In this document: positions 8,416 to 16,767 of the stretch, in pieces
Numbering within the stretch: the first letter of the stretch is position 1
Layout of the letters: every line of letters begins with the position of its first letter
DNA from: Thalassotalea mangrovi
GTDB lineage: Bacteria > Pseudomonadota > Gammaproteobacteria > Enterobacterales > Alteromonadaceae
Direction: 5' to 3'
DNA length: 64,000 nucleotides
NCBI RefSeq assembly: GCF_005116735.1
Contig: NZ_SWDB01000030.1
Coordinates: forward strand, 1 to 64,000
The notes under the pieces: model-generated
Seen by the model: the letters and a program-made list of their open reading frames with translations, nothing else
Told to the model about the DNA's origin: nothing
The model's database searches: none
Made by a program: the position numbers and the translations under genes

Positions 8416-9309
8416 ATGATTTCGTTAAAACAAATTCACTACGCCCTTGCGGTGGAGAAATACCTGCACTTTAAAAATGCCGCAGACCATTGTTCGGTCT
8501 CGCAATCGGCATTGAGTACGGCAATAAATGAGTTGGAAAAGCAACTTGGGGTGGCGATATTCGAACGCGACAATAAAAAAGTACTGGTAACGGAGTTAGG
8601 CAAAAGCATCTTGCAACAGGCCCGTAAAATAAAACTTGATGTCGATGAGTTGCAGATGCTGGCGACCATGCATAAACAACCGCTATCGATGCCGATGAGT
8701 ATTGGGGTGATCCCGACCATAGCCCCATATTTACTGCCCAAAGTGCTGCCAGGCGTACGCCGCGCTTATCCGGAATCGCAACTCAAAATCGTCGAAGACA
8801 AATCTAATGTATTGGTCGATATGGTGCGACGAGGTGAGTTAGATACGGCGATACTAGCCTTGCCATTTCCCCATGAGGGGCTAATTGCGTTTGAATTCTG
8901 GCAGGAAGATTTTTACTGGATAACCCACAAAGATGACGCATTGGCAAAGCGCAGCCAGATTCGCTCTGATGAAATGGATGTATCGCACCTGTTACTACTA
9001 AAAGATGGGCATTGTCTTAAAGAGCATGCTTTGGCTGCCTGTCATTTACCGGAAAGTCAAAATGATTCAAATTTCAGTGCAACCAGTTTAACGACTCTAG
9101 TGCAAATGGTAGCGGGCAAACTTGGTAGCACGCTGGTACCTGAGATGGCTCTGGATGCCTTGGTGAACAACAGCAGCGAGTTAAGTGCGGTACATTTGGA
9201 TGAACCCGGTCCACATCGTACCCTGGCATTTTTGATTCGTCCCAACTATGTCGGCACTGCAAATATCGAAAGTTTAATCAAGCAGATCCAAACCCAGCTA
9301 AAACATTAA
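8416..9309 (+). CDS. oxyR: OxyR-type LysR-family peroxide sensor
   Basis: This 297-aa regulator activates antioxidant genes when oxidised. The winged helix-turn-helix is at the N-terminus (residues 1-60, FKNAADHCSVSQSALSTAINELEKQLG). The effector domain carries C200 and C209 in GHCLKEHALAAC, with the spacing of the E. coli C199/C208 redox pair. I chose the ATG giving MISLKQIHYA, the usual LysR beginning. In-frame TTG (8398) and GTG (8410) codons upstream would add only six or two residues. It is divergent from ahpC, its expected target. Confidence 0.9.
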   Translation: MISLKQIHYALAVEKYLHFKNAADHCSVSQSALSTAINELEKQLGVAIFERDNKKVLVTELGKSILQQARKIKLDVDELQMLATMHKQPLSMPMSIGVIPTIAPYLLPKVLPGVRRAYPESQLKIVEDKSNVLVDMVRRGELDTAILALPFPHEGLIAFEFWQEDFYWITHKDDALAKRSQIRSDEMDVSHLLLLKDGHCLKEHALAACHLPESQNDSNFSATSLTTLVQMVAGKLGSTLVPEMALDALVNNSSELSAVHLDEPGPHRTLAFLIRPNYVGTANIESLIKQIQTQLKH

Positions 9310-9329
9310 GATGATTGCCGTTGAATCAT

Positions 9330-9360
9330 AACTGACAACAGGCCACTGTCAGTTTATTTT
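9330..9360 (+). terminator. Terminator after oxyR
   Basis: AACTGACA pairs with TGTCAGTT around a 9-base loop and is followed by TATTTT, 20 bases past the oxyR stop. It lies upstream of the sigma54-like element of the next gene, so an additional activator-site role cannot be excluded. Confidence 0.7.
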
Positions 9361-9445
9361 ACAGGTTGGGCAGCATTCATTGATTGCTGCTCAATGGCTA
9401 AATTCAACTTATTGATATTTAATCTGATTTATTGGCAGGTCTGGT

Positions 9446-9462
9446 TTGGCGTAATTCCTGCA
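9446..9462 (+). promoter_or_regulatory. Sigma54-like promoter element of PEP-CTERM gene 2
   Basis: TTGGCGTAATTCCTGCA has GG-N10-GC spacing and ends about 118 bases before the ATG at 9581. It shares TTGGYG-N7-TGCA with the elements at 3316 and 18245. Confidence 0.5.
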
Positions 9463-9580
9463 TATTCATGTTGCTTTGTTTGAGCAATGCACATAGCGAT
9501 TTGTCAGGTGTAACCATAGTAACAATAAACTCCCTGCAGTATTGCCGTAAACGAATGATTGAATCGGTTTAGGAGAGTTT

Positions 9581-10228
9581 ATGAAACACCTCAAACAACT
9601 ATGTCTGACAGCTTGTTTTCTGGTTTTCAGTTCATTCAGCTTTGCCGCCGTCATCCCCGGTCAGTCCGACTATATCGAAAATGAAGACGGTTCTGTTACC
9701 TTTATTTTTGACCTGGTCTCTGCCGATATCGAGGGTGAAGGCATGGGTTTGTCATTTAGCTATTTTGGACTGGAGTTAATTGCTACCAGCCAGGCTATCG
9801 TGATTCAGGATTTTCCAGCCAATGGTGGATTAGGGGTCGACAGTAACAGCGACGGTGATAACCTGGCCTCTGGCGATGTGTTAATTCTCTCCTTTAACGA
9901 ATTTGTCACCATTACGGCGATGAGTTTTAATGGCTTGATGGGACAGGATGGTCATCAGGAAATGGCTGATGGCCTGGTGTTGGTGGGCGGTAATATTCTC
10001 GACACTGCAGATTACTCTATGGTTGGTTCGGCTCTGGATATGCCGATGGCCGGAACCGCATTTACCATTGCTGGTGCCACCAATCAGTTTACCGGTTATC
10101 TGGAATCCGTAACCTTATTTATTGGTGAGCCGCCTCAAGGAATTCCCGAGCCTGGCACTTTATTATTGTTTGCTGGCGCAATATTTGGCCTGTTTGGAAT
10201 CCGTCGCTTCCATCAACGTGGAAGATAA
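9581..10228 (+). CDS. PEP-CTERM sorting domain protein 2
   Basis: This 215-aa paralogue of the gene at 3534 has a signal peptide ending SFAA and the same conserved blocks (GQSDYIENEDGS, FIFDLV, YFGLEL, DGDNLASGD, MSFNGLMGQDGHQEMADG). The C-terminus has IPEPGT at 188-193, a hydrophobic segment and a basic end (RRFHQRGR). It is probably exported and processed by an exosortase encoded elsewhere. TTTAGGAGAGTTT before the ATG supplies the ribosome binding site. A perfect terminator follows. Function is unknown. Confidence 0.85.
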   Translation: MKHLKQLCLTACFLVFSSFSFAAVIPGQSDYIENEDGSVTFIFDLVSADIEGEGMGLSFSYFGLELIATSQAIVIQDFPANGGLGVDSNSDGDNLASGDVLILSFNEFVTITAMSFNGLMGQDGHQEMADGLVLVGGNILDTADYSMVGSALDMPMAGTAFTIAGATNQFTGYLESVTLFIGEPPQGIPEPGTLLLFAGAIFGLFGIRRFHQRGR

Positions 10229-10264
10229 TACCAGGCTGAATTACGTTCAAATATTCAAGTCGAT

Positions 10265-10295
10265 AACAAAAGAGGAGTTATGCTCCTCTTTTGTT
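10265..10295. terminator. Terminator after PEP-CTERM gene 2
   Basis: The perfect 13-base arms AACAAAAGAGGAG and CTCCTCTTTTGTT enclose the loop TTATG. The ATG inside this loop is in frame with the next gene, but it is part of the terminator and not a likely start. Confidence 0.9.
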
Positions 10296-10309
10296 CAGGT
10301 AAATCTTCG

Positions 10310-11410
10310 ATGCCCAATGCCATTCCTCAGTCTGTTAACGATTATCAAATTGAACTAGCTCTGGCTGACGCCAGCACCCCACCCAGTGCCTGGTATCAGG
10401 ATGACAGTATCTACCAGCTGGAACGAAAAACAGTCTTCTATTATCAGTGGTTGCTGGTGGCCCGGGTTGATGAGCTGCGTGACGATGGCGATTTTCTTAC
10501 CCTGAACATTGCCGAACAACCAGTGATTCTAACGAAATCTGCAGGGAAAATTCGTGCCTTTTATAACGTTTGTCGTCACCATGGAGCGATATTAAAAGGT
10601 TCTGGTAAAGATAGTGCGCAAGGTAATTGCCAGCGTCTGGTATGCCCCTATCATGGCTGGACCTATGCACTGGACGGACAGTTAATTGGTTACCGTGAGT
10701 TTGCCGGGGTCAATCAATTCAATCCAGAGCAACTCGGCCTTAAGGAAATACAATGCCAGCAATACTGGCACTGGTTATTTATTTGTTTTGACCCCAACGC
10801 TAAGCCGTTATTTAAGTCTTCAGAAACTCTCTGGCAGCGGCTGGATAGCCTGAAAATGCGAGATTGTGATTATTATCAAAGCCGGTGTTATCGGTTGCAA
10901 TGCAATTGGAAAGTCTATGTGGATAATTACCTCGATGGTGGTTTTCATGTACCGGTCTTGCACCGAGGCCTGAGCAGTGCTTTGGATAATAAAGCCTATA
11001 AAATTGAAACCCTGGACAAGGTTTGCTGGCAGTCATGTCCGACCAAACCCTCAGATTCGGATATCAGTCAGGTGCGCCAGGGGACAGCAAATTATGTATG
11101 GTTGTACCCGAACCTGATGTTTAACTGCTATCAGGGGGTCTGCGGAGTGATGCGGGTTTTGCCTGTATCCGCTCAACAAACCGAGGTGGTGTTTGATTAT
11201 TTCTTTGCCCCGCAAATCGAAGACGCCTTTAAATCCATGAGTATCAAGGTTGCCGATGTGGTTCAGCAGGAAGATGCGGAGATTTGCGAATCGGTGCAAA
11301 CAGGTCTCAACAGTTTTGGTTTTGAAACCGGCCGTTTGTCAGTAAGCAAAGAGGCCGGTGAGCATTTATTTCACCGACTATTGCACGCGGATTTAGTTCG
11401 ACCCCGGTAA
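10310..11410 (+). CDS. Rieske non-heme iron oxygenase, alpha-subunit type
   Basis: This cytosolic oxygenase has 366 aa. The Rieske [2Fe-2S] ligands are C88-x-H90 and C112-PY-H115. The 21-residue gap between the pairs is slightly longer than the usual 15-17. The catalytic iron site is NYLDGGFHVPVLH with H213 and H218. A conserved acidic EDAEICESVQTG segment near the C-terminus probably supplies the third ligand. The family includes ring-hydroxylating dioxygenases and choline or betaine-type monooxygenases. The substrate is unknown and no reductase or ferredoxin gene is nearby. I start at MPNAIPQ because an upstream in-frame ATG lies in a terminator loop. It overlaps the convergent APC gene by 18 bases. 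Confidence 0.85.
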   Translation: MPNAIPQSVNDYQIELALADASTPPSAWYQDDSIYQLERKTVFYYQWLLVARVDELRDDGDFLTLNIAEQPVILTKSAGKIRAFYNVCRHHGAILKGSGKDSAQGNCQRLVCPYHGWTYALDGQLIGYREFAGVNQFNPEQLGLKEIQCQQYWHWLFICFDPNAKPLFKSSETLWQRLDSLKMRDCDYYQSRCYRLQCNWKVYVDNYLDGGFHVPVLHRGLSSALDNKAYKIETLDKVCWQSCPTKPSDSDISQVRQGTANYVWLYPNLMFNCYQGVCGVMRVLPVSAQQTEVVFDYFFAPQIEDAFKSMSIKVADVVQQEDAEICESVQTGLNSFGFETGRLSVSKEAGEHLFHRLLHADLVRPR

Positions 11411-12730
11411 TTGTGAGCTTTGCTCACGTCTTGTCTTTCGCTGCAGATAAACGTACATAGGAAACCCTGCAGCCAGCAATATAATCCCCATAATCACGGT
11501 CTTGGCGCCGATACTGTAGATGATCCAGGCAGAGAATACTGCCGCAAACGCACTGATTGACGTATTCATCAGTGAGTAGCGGACGCTGTTCTTACCAGAC
11601 ATTTTAATATGTGCCAACGAGGATACCAGGTAGGGTAACACCGAGGTTAGGGTCGACAGCAATATAACAATGGTAAATTGTTCTATCAGGCTTTCGTTGT
11701 AGTTCATCAATACCAGAATACTGACCAGAATGGTGGATATTATGATGCCGTTTGCCGGAGTCTGGTATCGCGACAATTTGCCAAAGCTGGCTAAAAACAT
11801 GTTTTCTTTAGCTGCCGCCAGGGGGATTTGCGCCACCGCGAGCGTCCAACCGTTAAGGGCACCAAAGCAGGAAATCACCGCACATACGGCTATCAGGTAG
11901 TAGCCAATATCGCCCCACAAAAATGCCGCGGTATCAGCATAGGGAGCATTCGATTGTTGCAATACTTCCGGTGGAATGATGCCAAGTACTGCAATAAAAC
12001 CGAGAATGTAGACAATCGCGCTGATAAACGTCCCTAACAGGGCAGCTCTTGGCACGTTTTTTTCCGGAGATTTAATTTCACCGGCAATATTGTTCGCCGC
12101 TTCCATCCCCACGAATGCCCACATGGTAAGGGCTGCCGTTGCGGTTAATGCGGAAAAGTCTGATTGTTCACTCAGGTTAACTGGTTGAAAATGCTCGGGG
12201 TTAACATAGAGAAGACCGATAAAGGCCACAGCCAGTAGCGGCAAAAGTTTTAACAGGGTGGTAAAAAGCTGAACTTTACCAGCGAGTTTAACCCCGCGGA
12301 TATTAATCAGGGCTAACCCCCAGATAAATCCCAGGGTGGTAAGCAGCGACAGGGTATTTGAGGATTTCAGGACCGGAAAGAATACTGTCAGGTAACTGAC
12401 GAGGGCAATCGTGATAGCCGCATTGGCGGACACCACACATAACCAGTAACCCCAGGCGGTGAAGAACCCCGCAAGTGGTCCAAATGCCTGCCGACAATAC
12501 AAATACTGGCCTCCGGAACCACGAATGTATTGCGATAATTTGGCAAATACGTAAGCAAGGGACAGGGAACCAAGGGCGGTAAATATCCAGCCGCCAAGAC
12601 TGATACTGCCAAAATTAGCCAATGAAGCGGGTAGTAAAAATACGCCACTACCTATCATGCTGCCGGTCACAACTGACGTTGCGGTCCAAAAACCAAGGTT
12701 CGCTTTCTCTGGGGGACTGGATTCATTCAT
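11393..12730 (-). CDS. APC-family amino acid transporter (AdiC/PotE/CadB-like)
   Basis: The 445-aa protein has about 12 transmembrane helices. It starts with the conserved helix-1 motif of the APC superfamily (GSMIGSGVFLLPASL) and has a helix-6 WAFVGMEAANNIAGE segment like that of arginine/agmatine and ornithine/putrescine antiporters. It probably exchanges or imports an amino acid or polyamine across the inner membrane, but the substrate cannot be read from the sequence. Its 3' end overlaps the Rieske gene. Its 5' side faces the longest repeat island of the window, where its promoter must lie. Confidence 0.8.
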   Translation of the reverse strand: MNESSPPEKANLGFWTATSVVTGSMIGSGVFLLPASLANFGSISLGGWIFTALGSLSLAYVFAKLSQYIRGSGGQYLYCRQAFGPLAGFFTAWGYWLCVVSANAAITIALVSYLTVFFPVLKSSNTLSLLTTLGFIWGLALINIRGVKLAGKVQLFTTLLKLLPLLAVAFIGLLYVNPEHFQPVNLSEQSDFSALTATAALTMWAFVGMEAANNIAGEIKSPEKNVPRAALLGTFISAIVYILGFIAVLGIIPPEVLQQSNAPYADTAAFLWGDIGYYLIAVCAVISCFGALNGWTLAVAQIPLAAAKENMFLASFGKLSRYQTPANGIIISTILVSILVLMNYNESLIEQFTIVILLSTLTSVLPYLVSSLAHIKMSGKNSVRYSLMNTSISAFAAVFSAWIIYSIGAKTVIMGIILLAAGFPMYVYLQRKTRREQSSQLPGSN

Positions 12731-13260
12731 ATGCTGAATTCTTGTTATTTTTTAACCAGAGTAAAAGGAAGGGCAGCGGAAGGCAAGGGCTAAGCGACAA
12801 TGCTGACGCAGCGTCGCTGCTCGAGGAGGGAGACTGCGTCGGTGACAAACGCCATCTCGCTGTCAGGTTATCGGTGACGATTAGCATCGGTTATGGTCAT
12901 GGATGACCTGTATGCCGAAAATGCAGGAGCATTTTTCGGTGAGGACTGCGTCGCGACAGGGTGCCTAAGGATGTCTAAAGGTGTCTATGGGTGACAACGA
13001 ATAGCCTTGAGTTTAGGTTTAGGATGTCATCCCGGCGAAGGCCGGGATCTCGCTTTTACGCTCTAGGCTAAGATTTCCTGTCGTGGCAGGAAATGACGAA
13101 ACTGAGGTTTAGTAGCATTACTGACACAATGCTACTGCTCGAGGTGGGAGACTGACGTCGGTGAGAAAACCTTTACTTGGTTAGGTTTCCGGGTGACAGA
13201 CTAATGTCGGTTATGGTCATGGATGATCAGTATGCCGAAAATGCAGGAGCAATTTTCGGC

Positions 13261-13531
13261 GACAACGAAGAACCTTGAGTTTAGGTTTAGGATGTCATTC
13301 CGGCGAAGGTCGGGATCTCGCTTTTGCTTTCTGGGCTTGAGATTTCCTGTCGTGGCAGGAAATGACGAAACCTGACATCTCTAATTTCGTCATCCTCGCG
13401 TACGCGGGGATCTCGCTTTTCCTAGGCGTAATCTTTGATTGCATGCTAGGAACGATTTTAATCGTGTGCCAGGAGTGAAACGTGCTAGTTGCTTTAGGTT
13501 TAGGCCATTCGCCCTCCGAGGCCTGAAACCT
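13261..13531. repeat. 271-base direct repeat, copy 1
   Basis: This stretch is nearly identical to 13585-13855, with a period of 324 bases. It contains one R1 unit, a half R1 hairpin (CCTCGCG / CGCGGGG), a family A array and a GGCC-CTCCGAGGCC module. In this copy the first R1 stem is TTCCGGC / GTCGGGA, against TCCCGGC / GCCGGGA in copy 2, so pairing is kept by G-T wobbles. Confidence 0.9.
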
Positions 13532-13584
13532 GAAACCGGTTTTCTATGTTGGGTGTCTATGGGTGCCGAAAGGTGTCTAAGGGT

Positions 13585-13855
13585 GACAACGAATAGCCTT
13601 GAGTTTAGGTTTAGGATGTCATCCCGGCGAAGGCCGGGATCTCGCTTTTGCTTTCTGGGCTTGAGATTTCCTGTCGTGGCAGTAAATGACGAAACCTGAC
13701 ATCTCTAATTTCGTCATCCTCGCGTACGCGGGGATCTCGCTTTTTCTAGGCGCAATCTTTGATTGCATGCTAGGAACGATTATAATCGTGTGCCAGGAGT
13801 GAAACGTGCTAGTTGCTTTAGGTTTAGGCCATTCGCCCACCGAGGCCTGAAACCT
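13585..13855. repeat. 271-base direct repeat, copy 2
   Basis: This is the second copy of the block at 13261-13531. Differences are a handful of substitutions, several of them in hairpin loops (ACGATTTTAATCGT against ACGATTATAATCGT). It ends one base before the hairpin that overlaps the yjfC stop codon. Confidence 0.9.
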
Positions 13856-13900
13856 CATTGTGGTTCAATTTTCGACAAGTCGAAAAATTAATCCACAATG
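13856..13900. terminator. Hairpin containing the last codons of yjfC
   Basis: On the plus strand, CATTGTGGTTCAATTTTCGAC (13856-13876) pairs with GTCGAAAAATTAATCCACAATG (13879-13900) with small mismatches. The right arm is the end of yjfC (its last three codons plus stop). The left arm is therefore an inverted copy of the gene's 3' end. It probably acts as terminator or 3' stabiliser for the yjf operon. Confidence 0.75.
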
Positions 13901-15054
13901 ATATGCGGCACAAACCGCGATAAGTCCTGGGTAATCAGCGCCTTGTCTTCACGTATCGACAGGCCGCAGGCTTGATAGTCGATCAACCAGGAGCCGATCA
14001 GGGTATGGTCATCGCCAAATTTTGGCATAGGATAGTAAGCCTGATAAATAAAGCCTTCTTCACCATATGGGCCGTCTGAATGCACAATCTCTTCACCGTT
14101 ACTGTATATACTGACATTTGCCCCTTCCCGGGCAAAGATTGGCTTTTTCACATAGCGCGACAAATGCTGTTTGGCGTCCTGTTCGCTAAAATAGGCTGGC
14201 AAAAGGTTAGGGTGGTCGGGAAACATTTGCCATAGCACCGGCAAGATTGCCTTATTGGAAATAATCGCTTTCCAGGGCGGTTCAAGCCATTTCACTTTTG
14301 CCGTTAACAGCAGTGGGGCGTATTCTTCACGTAGCATAAACTCCCAGGGATAGAGTTTAAACATCCAGGTAATGACCTGATCATCTAAATCTGTCAGCAC
14401 TTCTCCCTCACCGTGACCAATATCTTCGATATATACAAATTTACAGGCAATGCCAGCTTCCTCGGCACAATCCTGAAGATATTGAACGGTACCCCTGTCC
14501 TCTTCGGTATCTTTACAACAGGCAAAATGCAATACCTCACCGAGGTTATCCTGATGAAGTCGTGCAAATCGTTGCACCAGCTTTTCCTGAATACTGTTAA
14601 ACTGGTCAGCACGTCGATGAATATCGCCACGATTGACTTTATCTTCCAGCCACAACCATTGCCAGAAGCCCGACTCGTATAAACTGGTTGGGGTATCGGC
14701 ATTGTTTTCATAGAGCTTAGCGTCGCCACTGCCGTTGTATGCCAAATCAAGACGAGCATATAAGCAAGGCTCCTGATTTTGCCAGGAAGCCTTTATCCAG
14801 TCCCAGAATGGTTGTGGGATCTGAAATTTTGCTAACAGGGCATCATCATTGAGGACGTTTTCGACCGCTTGCAGGCAAAGCTGGTGGATGGTTTCGCTGG
14901 GCGCTTCCAGGTCCGCCTCAATTTGCTCTAAAGTGAACTGGTAATAATTAGTCTCATCCCAGTATGGCTGGCCGTACATAGTATGAAAGTGAAAACCAAA
15001 CTGAGATGCCCGTTGCTGCCAGTCAGGCCGTTCTTTACTGGGAAAGCGAATCAA
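13888..15054 (-). CDS. yjfC: Glutathionylspermidine synthase-like ATP-grasp ligase (YjfC/YgiC)
   Basis: This 388-aa protein belongs to the family of the synthetase domain of glutathionylspermidine synthase, which E. coli represents by YgiC and YjfC. Recognisable blocks are the N-terminal RPDWQQRASQFGFHFHT, LYENNADTPTSLYESGFWQW near 114-134, and the C-terminal KKPIFAREGANVSIY and GSWLIDYQACGLSIRED. The true substrate is unknown and glutathionylspermidine synthesis is not implied. It is the last gene of the operon, starting 2 bases after yjfM, so it is coupled to it. Its last codons form a hairpin arm with the adjoining repeat island. Confidence 0.88.
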   Translation of the reverse strand: MIRFPSKERPDWQQRASQFGFHFHTMYGQPYWDETNYYQFTLEQIEADLEAPSETIHQLCLQAVENVLNDDALLAKFQIPQPFWDWIKASWQNQEPCLYARLDLAYNGSGDAKLYENNADTPTSLYESGFWQWLWLEDKVNRGDIHRRADQFNSIQEKLVQRFARLHQDNLGEVLHFACCKDTEEDRGTVQYLQDCAEEAGIACKFVYIEDIGHGEGEVLTDLDDQVITWMFKLYPWEFMLREEYAPLLLTAKVKWLEPPWKAIISNKAILPVLWQMFPDHPNLLPAYFSEQDAKQHLSRYVKKPIFAREGANVSIYSNGEEIVHSDGPYGEEGFIYQAYYPMPKFGDDHTLIGSWLIDYQACGLSIREDKALITQDLSRFVPHIIVD

Positions 15055-15056
15055 AC

Positions 15057-15668
15057 TTAACCGCCCCAGCCACCGCGAGAAGAACTGCCGCGGAACGATG
15101 AACTGGCTGCCACTTTAGAGCCAAAGCCGCCGCGGGAAATGGTGCGGGTGACTTTCGGTTTGGCATCAAACGCTTTTTTATTGACCTTAGTCTTGCCGTA
15201 TTTTGCTCGTCCATAGCGCTTGCCATCGACCGAAGACCAGTATCCATAAAACGGAGAATGGTAACTGTATGATGTGTAAAGCGGTGCTGAGCGATAGCGA
15301 TTATCCATAAACTGCGAGAACAAAAAGCCAGCCATCAGCGGTACGAATACGTTCTGGCCATTGTTCATGGTGTATTGATAACACCGGCCACTGCCAAACT
15401 CTTCTTCGCATAAGTGTTGTCGCGGATATTTCGGACCACTTTGCTCCGCTTCCTGCAGTGCCTGTTGATAAGCGCTCTGGCATTGCTCTTCAAGTCCTGG
15501 ATTATCGATGGCGCAATGGTCCAGATCTTTATACACGGTTGCCTGTTGATCATTACCACAGGCAGTTAATGTCGATACGCCGGCAACAACCGCCAGCGGC
15601 TTAATGACTTTTGCCGCCGAAATCTTGCGCATTCGGCCCAGGTTTATTGATTGACTGCGTTTCATCAT
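15057..15668 (-). CDS. yjfM: DUF1190 lipoprotein-like protein (YjfM/YgiB)
   Basis: This 203-aa protein has a basic N-terminus, a hydrophobic stretch and a lipobox-like LTAC with Cys at residue 37. Then comes the DUF1190 core with conserved cysteines (DHCAIDNPGLEEQCQSAY, HLCEEEFGSGRCYQY). The C-terminal 60 residues are Gly/Ser/Lys-rich (TISRGGFGSKVAASSS, SRGGWGG) and likely unstructured. YgiB-YgiC and YjfM-YjfC pairs are a fixed neighbourhood in Enterobacteriaceae, which supports both calls. Function is unknown. An alternative start one codon later is possible. Confidence 0.85.
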   Translation of the reverse strand: MMKRSQSINLGRMRKISAAKVIKPLAVVAGVSTLTACGNDQQATVYKDLDHCAIDNPGLEEQCQSAYQQALQEAEQSGPKYPRQHLCEEEFGSGRCYQYTMNNGQNVFVPLMAGFLFSQFMDNRYRSAPLYTSYSYHSPFYGYWSSVDGKRYGRAKYGKTKVNKKAFDAKPKVTRTISRGGFGSKVAASSSFRGSSSRGGWGG

Positions 15669-15690
15669 TTTGTCCTTTTCTAAACCAGGT

Positions 15691-16107
15691 TTAGTAAGTC
15701 ATGCAGGCAGCATTTAGCAAACCTACGGCGATGGACATACCAGCCAGGACGATACCTGCGGTCACTTCATTGTTAATAATTCGCTCGACAATTTTTGGCA
15801 TAAAAATAAGGCGTACCATAACAAAGGCGAGAATTTGTGCGATTAAGGCGACAACCCCCCAAATGACAAAATCGAGCAGGGCGATGGAATTAGATATGGC
15901 ACCTGCCAGCGCGATGGCAAAGCCAATGACGGCGCCCATTAAACCAATGGCGGCGGCGGTGTTTTGTTGTTCTTTTACCAATTGCCACTCATCGTGCGGT
16001 GTGACAAAGGCGTAGATCCATTTGAAAACCACCAGCATAAACAGACTGATGAAAAAATAAATGGCAAAGCTACCAAGCCCTGCGAGTATACTGCTAACAG
16101 ATTCCAT
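15691..16107 (-). CDS. yjfL: DUF350 (YjfL-type) inner-membrane protein
   Basis: The 138-aa protein has four predicted transmembrane helices, matching the DUF350 / UPF0719 family. Helices are near residues 10-30, 48-68, 76-98 and 114-136. It contains the family's WGVVALIAQILAFVMVR segment. It sits between yjfK and yjfM as in E. coli. Biochemical role unknown. Confidence 0.85.
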   Translation of the reverse strand: MESVSSILAGLGSFAIYFFISLFMLVVFKWIYAFVTPHDEWQLVKEQQNTAAAIGLMGAVIGFAIALAGAISNSIALLDFVIWGVVALIAQILAFVMVRLIFMPKIVERIINNEVTAGIVLAGMSIAVGLLNAACMTY

Positions 16108-16125
16108 GTGATATTCCTGAGTAAA

Positions 16126-16767
16126 TTAAATAATATAAATGTCTGAAGGTTGCAGATCGAAACCGGTAACCGTTACCAGGCAACGATCGTGTTGATTGTT
16201 AATGATTTTTTCTTCACCGATGAGCATCGCATATTCAAACTTATGCTCGCCAAAGTCCCGTTCGTAGAGCATCGCAAACTGATCGGTTTCGGTGATTGAA
16301 CCATCTTTATGGTAAGTTTTTTCCGTCATCGCAACCGGTGGAGACATATCACCGCTGTCTTCCCAGACGCGCTTGAACGTATGCCCCTGCAGGTAAAGGT
16401 TTGCCTGGCTGATGTCGTGCTTCAGCGCACTTTCCCAGTCCTTATCGCTGGCAATCCCTTTGGTGTCAAAAAAATACATCAGCTTAACGTCTTCTATGTG
16501 CTCATCCTGCATGCCACCTCGCAGCAATACCTGCACATAGCCTTCGTCATCGGTGTAATAGCGTAATACAGTAGATTGCTGATCCAGTTTGACCACACCA
16601 ACGGCTTCAATAAACTGGGTTTTTGCGGCACCGTCGATGATCAGTTCTGGTTCGATAAAGGTCATCTTGACCGGATCTAAATCAAAGGCACCGCCGAGGC
16701 GCAGGCCCAATACTTCCGGGGCACTATCGGCAGTGGTTGTTGTTTTCTTTTTAAACCAGTTAAACAT
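16126..16767 (-). CDS. yjfK: DUF2491 protein (YjfK)
   Basis: This soluble 213-aa protein matches the YjfK/DUF2491 family: LGLRLGGAFDLDP near the N-terminus, FIEAVGVVKLDQ, RYYTDDEGYVQVLL and a C-terminal AMLIGEEKIINNQHDRCLVTVTGFDLQPSDI. I start at MFNWFKKK. The open frame extends 44 codons further upstream, but that part lies over the end of the K+ channel gene and reads unlike protein. With this start the overlap with the channel gene is 8 bases. Function is unknown, and the family is often found in envelope-stress gene neighbourhoods. Confidence 0.82.
   Translation of the reverse strand: MFNWFKKKTTTTADSAPEVLGLRLGGAFDLDPVKMTFIEPELIIDGAAKTQFIEAVGVVKLDQQSTVLRYYTDDEGYVQVLLRGGMQDEHIEDVKLMYFFDTKGIASDKDWESALKHDISQANLYLQGHTFKRVWEDSGDMSPPVAMTEKTYHKDGSITETDQFAMLYERDFGEHKFEYAMLIGEEKIINNQHDRCLVTVTGFDLQPSDIYII

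Larger units (their letters stand above)
12731..13887. repeat. Intergenic palindrome island 1
   Basis: This 1.16-kb gene-free stretch is built of repeat modules. R1 (a two-hairpin REP-like unit beginning GTCAT and ending ATGAC) is at 13026-13097, 13294-13366 and 13618-13690. R6 (CCGAAAATGC-AGGA-GCATTTTTCGG) is at 12915-12939, with a variant near 13234-13260. R7 (AGTAGCATT / AATGCTACT) is at 13111-13136. Family A palindrome arrays are at 13421-13488 and 13746-13812. Phrases such as GGTGTCTAAGGGTGACAACGAA recur. Short reading frames across it are not protein-like. It separates the start of the APC gene from the end of yjfC. Confidence 0.85.

Noticed and set aside
13439-13858. Short reading frames on both strands inside island 1
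   Set aside because: They are composed of repeat modules, have biased Arg/Ser/Pro-rich products and no ribosome binding site.
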